Shown here one piece after another: positions 63,831 to 64,000 of a stretch of DNA of 64,000 nucleotides. Each line of letters opens with the position of its first letter. Positions within the stretch are counted from its first letter, which is position 1. The notes below the pieces were generated by a model. The model was not told where the DNA came from and did not search any database. It worked only from the letters and a program-made list of their open reading frames with translations. Position numbers and translations under genes: made by a program. Source of the DNA: Apostichopus japonicus (lineage: Eukaryota; Echinodermata; Holothuroidea; Aspidochirotida; Stichopodidae); contig NC_092583.1 in assembly GCF_037975245.1 (NCBI RefSeq), positions 7,205,264-7,269,263 on the forward strand. Reading direction: 5' to 3'.

Positions 63831-64000
63831 TATGTAGGGTTTGACTTCTGCTAAACGTAAATGAGCTTTTCACCTATACCAAAGTGTGCAGCAAGTTTAC
63901 TACCATGCATATATTATCTTTTTACAGGAAAGTGTTCAAGATGAGGAAATTCGATATTTTGACATTTGGACCTCTGTTGACTTAAAATGACCTTTGATCT
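63831..64000. repeat. DR1-type repeat, runs off the window
   Basis: GGACCTCTGTTGACTTAAAATGACCTTTGATCT at the window end is a diverged unit of the 40-kb family. The preceding CCATGCATATATTAT resembles 34430-34445. Confidence 0.55.

Overview
The window looks like nuclear DNA of a marine deuterostome invertebrate, most likely an echinoderm such as a sea cucumber. It is AT-rich, its genes have many short exons with GT-AG introns of roughly 0.3-5 kb, and it holds a death-fold/ZU5 gene of a kind expanded in echinoderms. It is also dense in small hAT-like elements, tRNA-derived SINEs and (TA)n tracts. The species is an inference.

Layout. 1-2.9 kb: repeats, including a small hAT-like element and a (TA)n-tailed SINE. 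2.9-9.1 kb: a complete Ty3/gypsy retrotransposon of the CsRn1 type. It has two 575-bp LTRs with no difference seen on a read-through, a tRNA-Trp primer site, a CHCC gag and an intact pol reached by a probable -1 frameshift. It also carries an extra 240-codon ORF before gag with all the SGNH-hydrolase blocks. 9.1-12.6 kb: repeats. 12.7-15.8 kb (+): a five-exon gene for an unrecognised 372-aa protein with a myristoylation/palmitoylation-type N-terminus. 15.8-22 kb: repeats, including two hAT-like elements.

22.2-45.9 kb (-): one 20-exon gene, assembled by hand with every intron phase matching, encoding about 1,781 aa. The order is beta-propeller, DED-like domain, 14-residue-repeat coiled coil, DED-like domain, ZU5, UPA-like region, DED-like domain, UBA-like segment, ZU5, UPA-like region, DED-like domain. 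The C-terminal half is an internal duplication with conserved exon lengths and phases. The architecture suggests an intracellular death-fold signalling scaffold related to the ZU5-UPA-death-fold proteins (PIDD, UNC5, FIIND of NLRP1). Its introns hold DR1-containing repeats, a 213-bp tandem array and a TIR element that abuts a splice donor.

46-54.6 kb: no gene found; DR1-type repeats and an hAT-like element. 54.6-61.0 kb (-): a broken M14 carboxypeptidase gene with a stop in its zinc-binding motif, a missing exon and a frameshift. 61.1-61.25 kb: a tRNA-like SINE head running directly into a hammerhead-ribozyme fold. 62.1-63.2 kb: an hAT-like element inserted into a sequence whose empty-site relative lies at 32.9 kb. 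The window ends in more DR1-type repeat.
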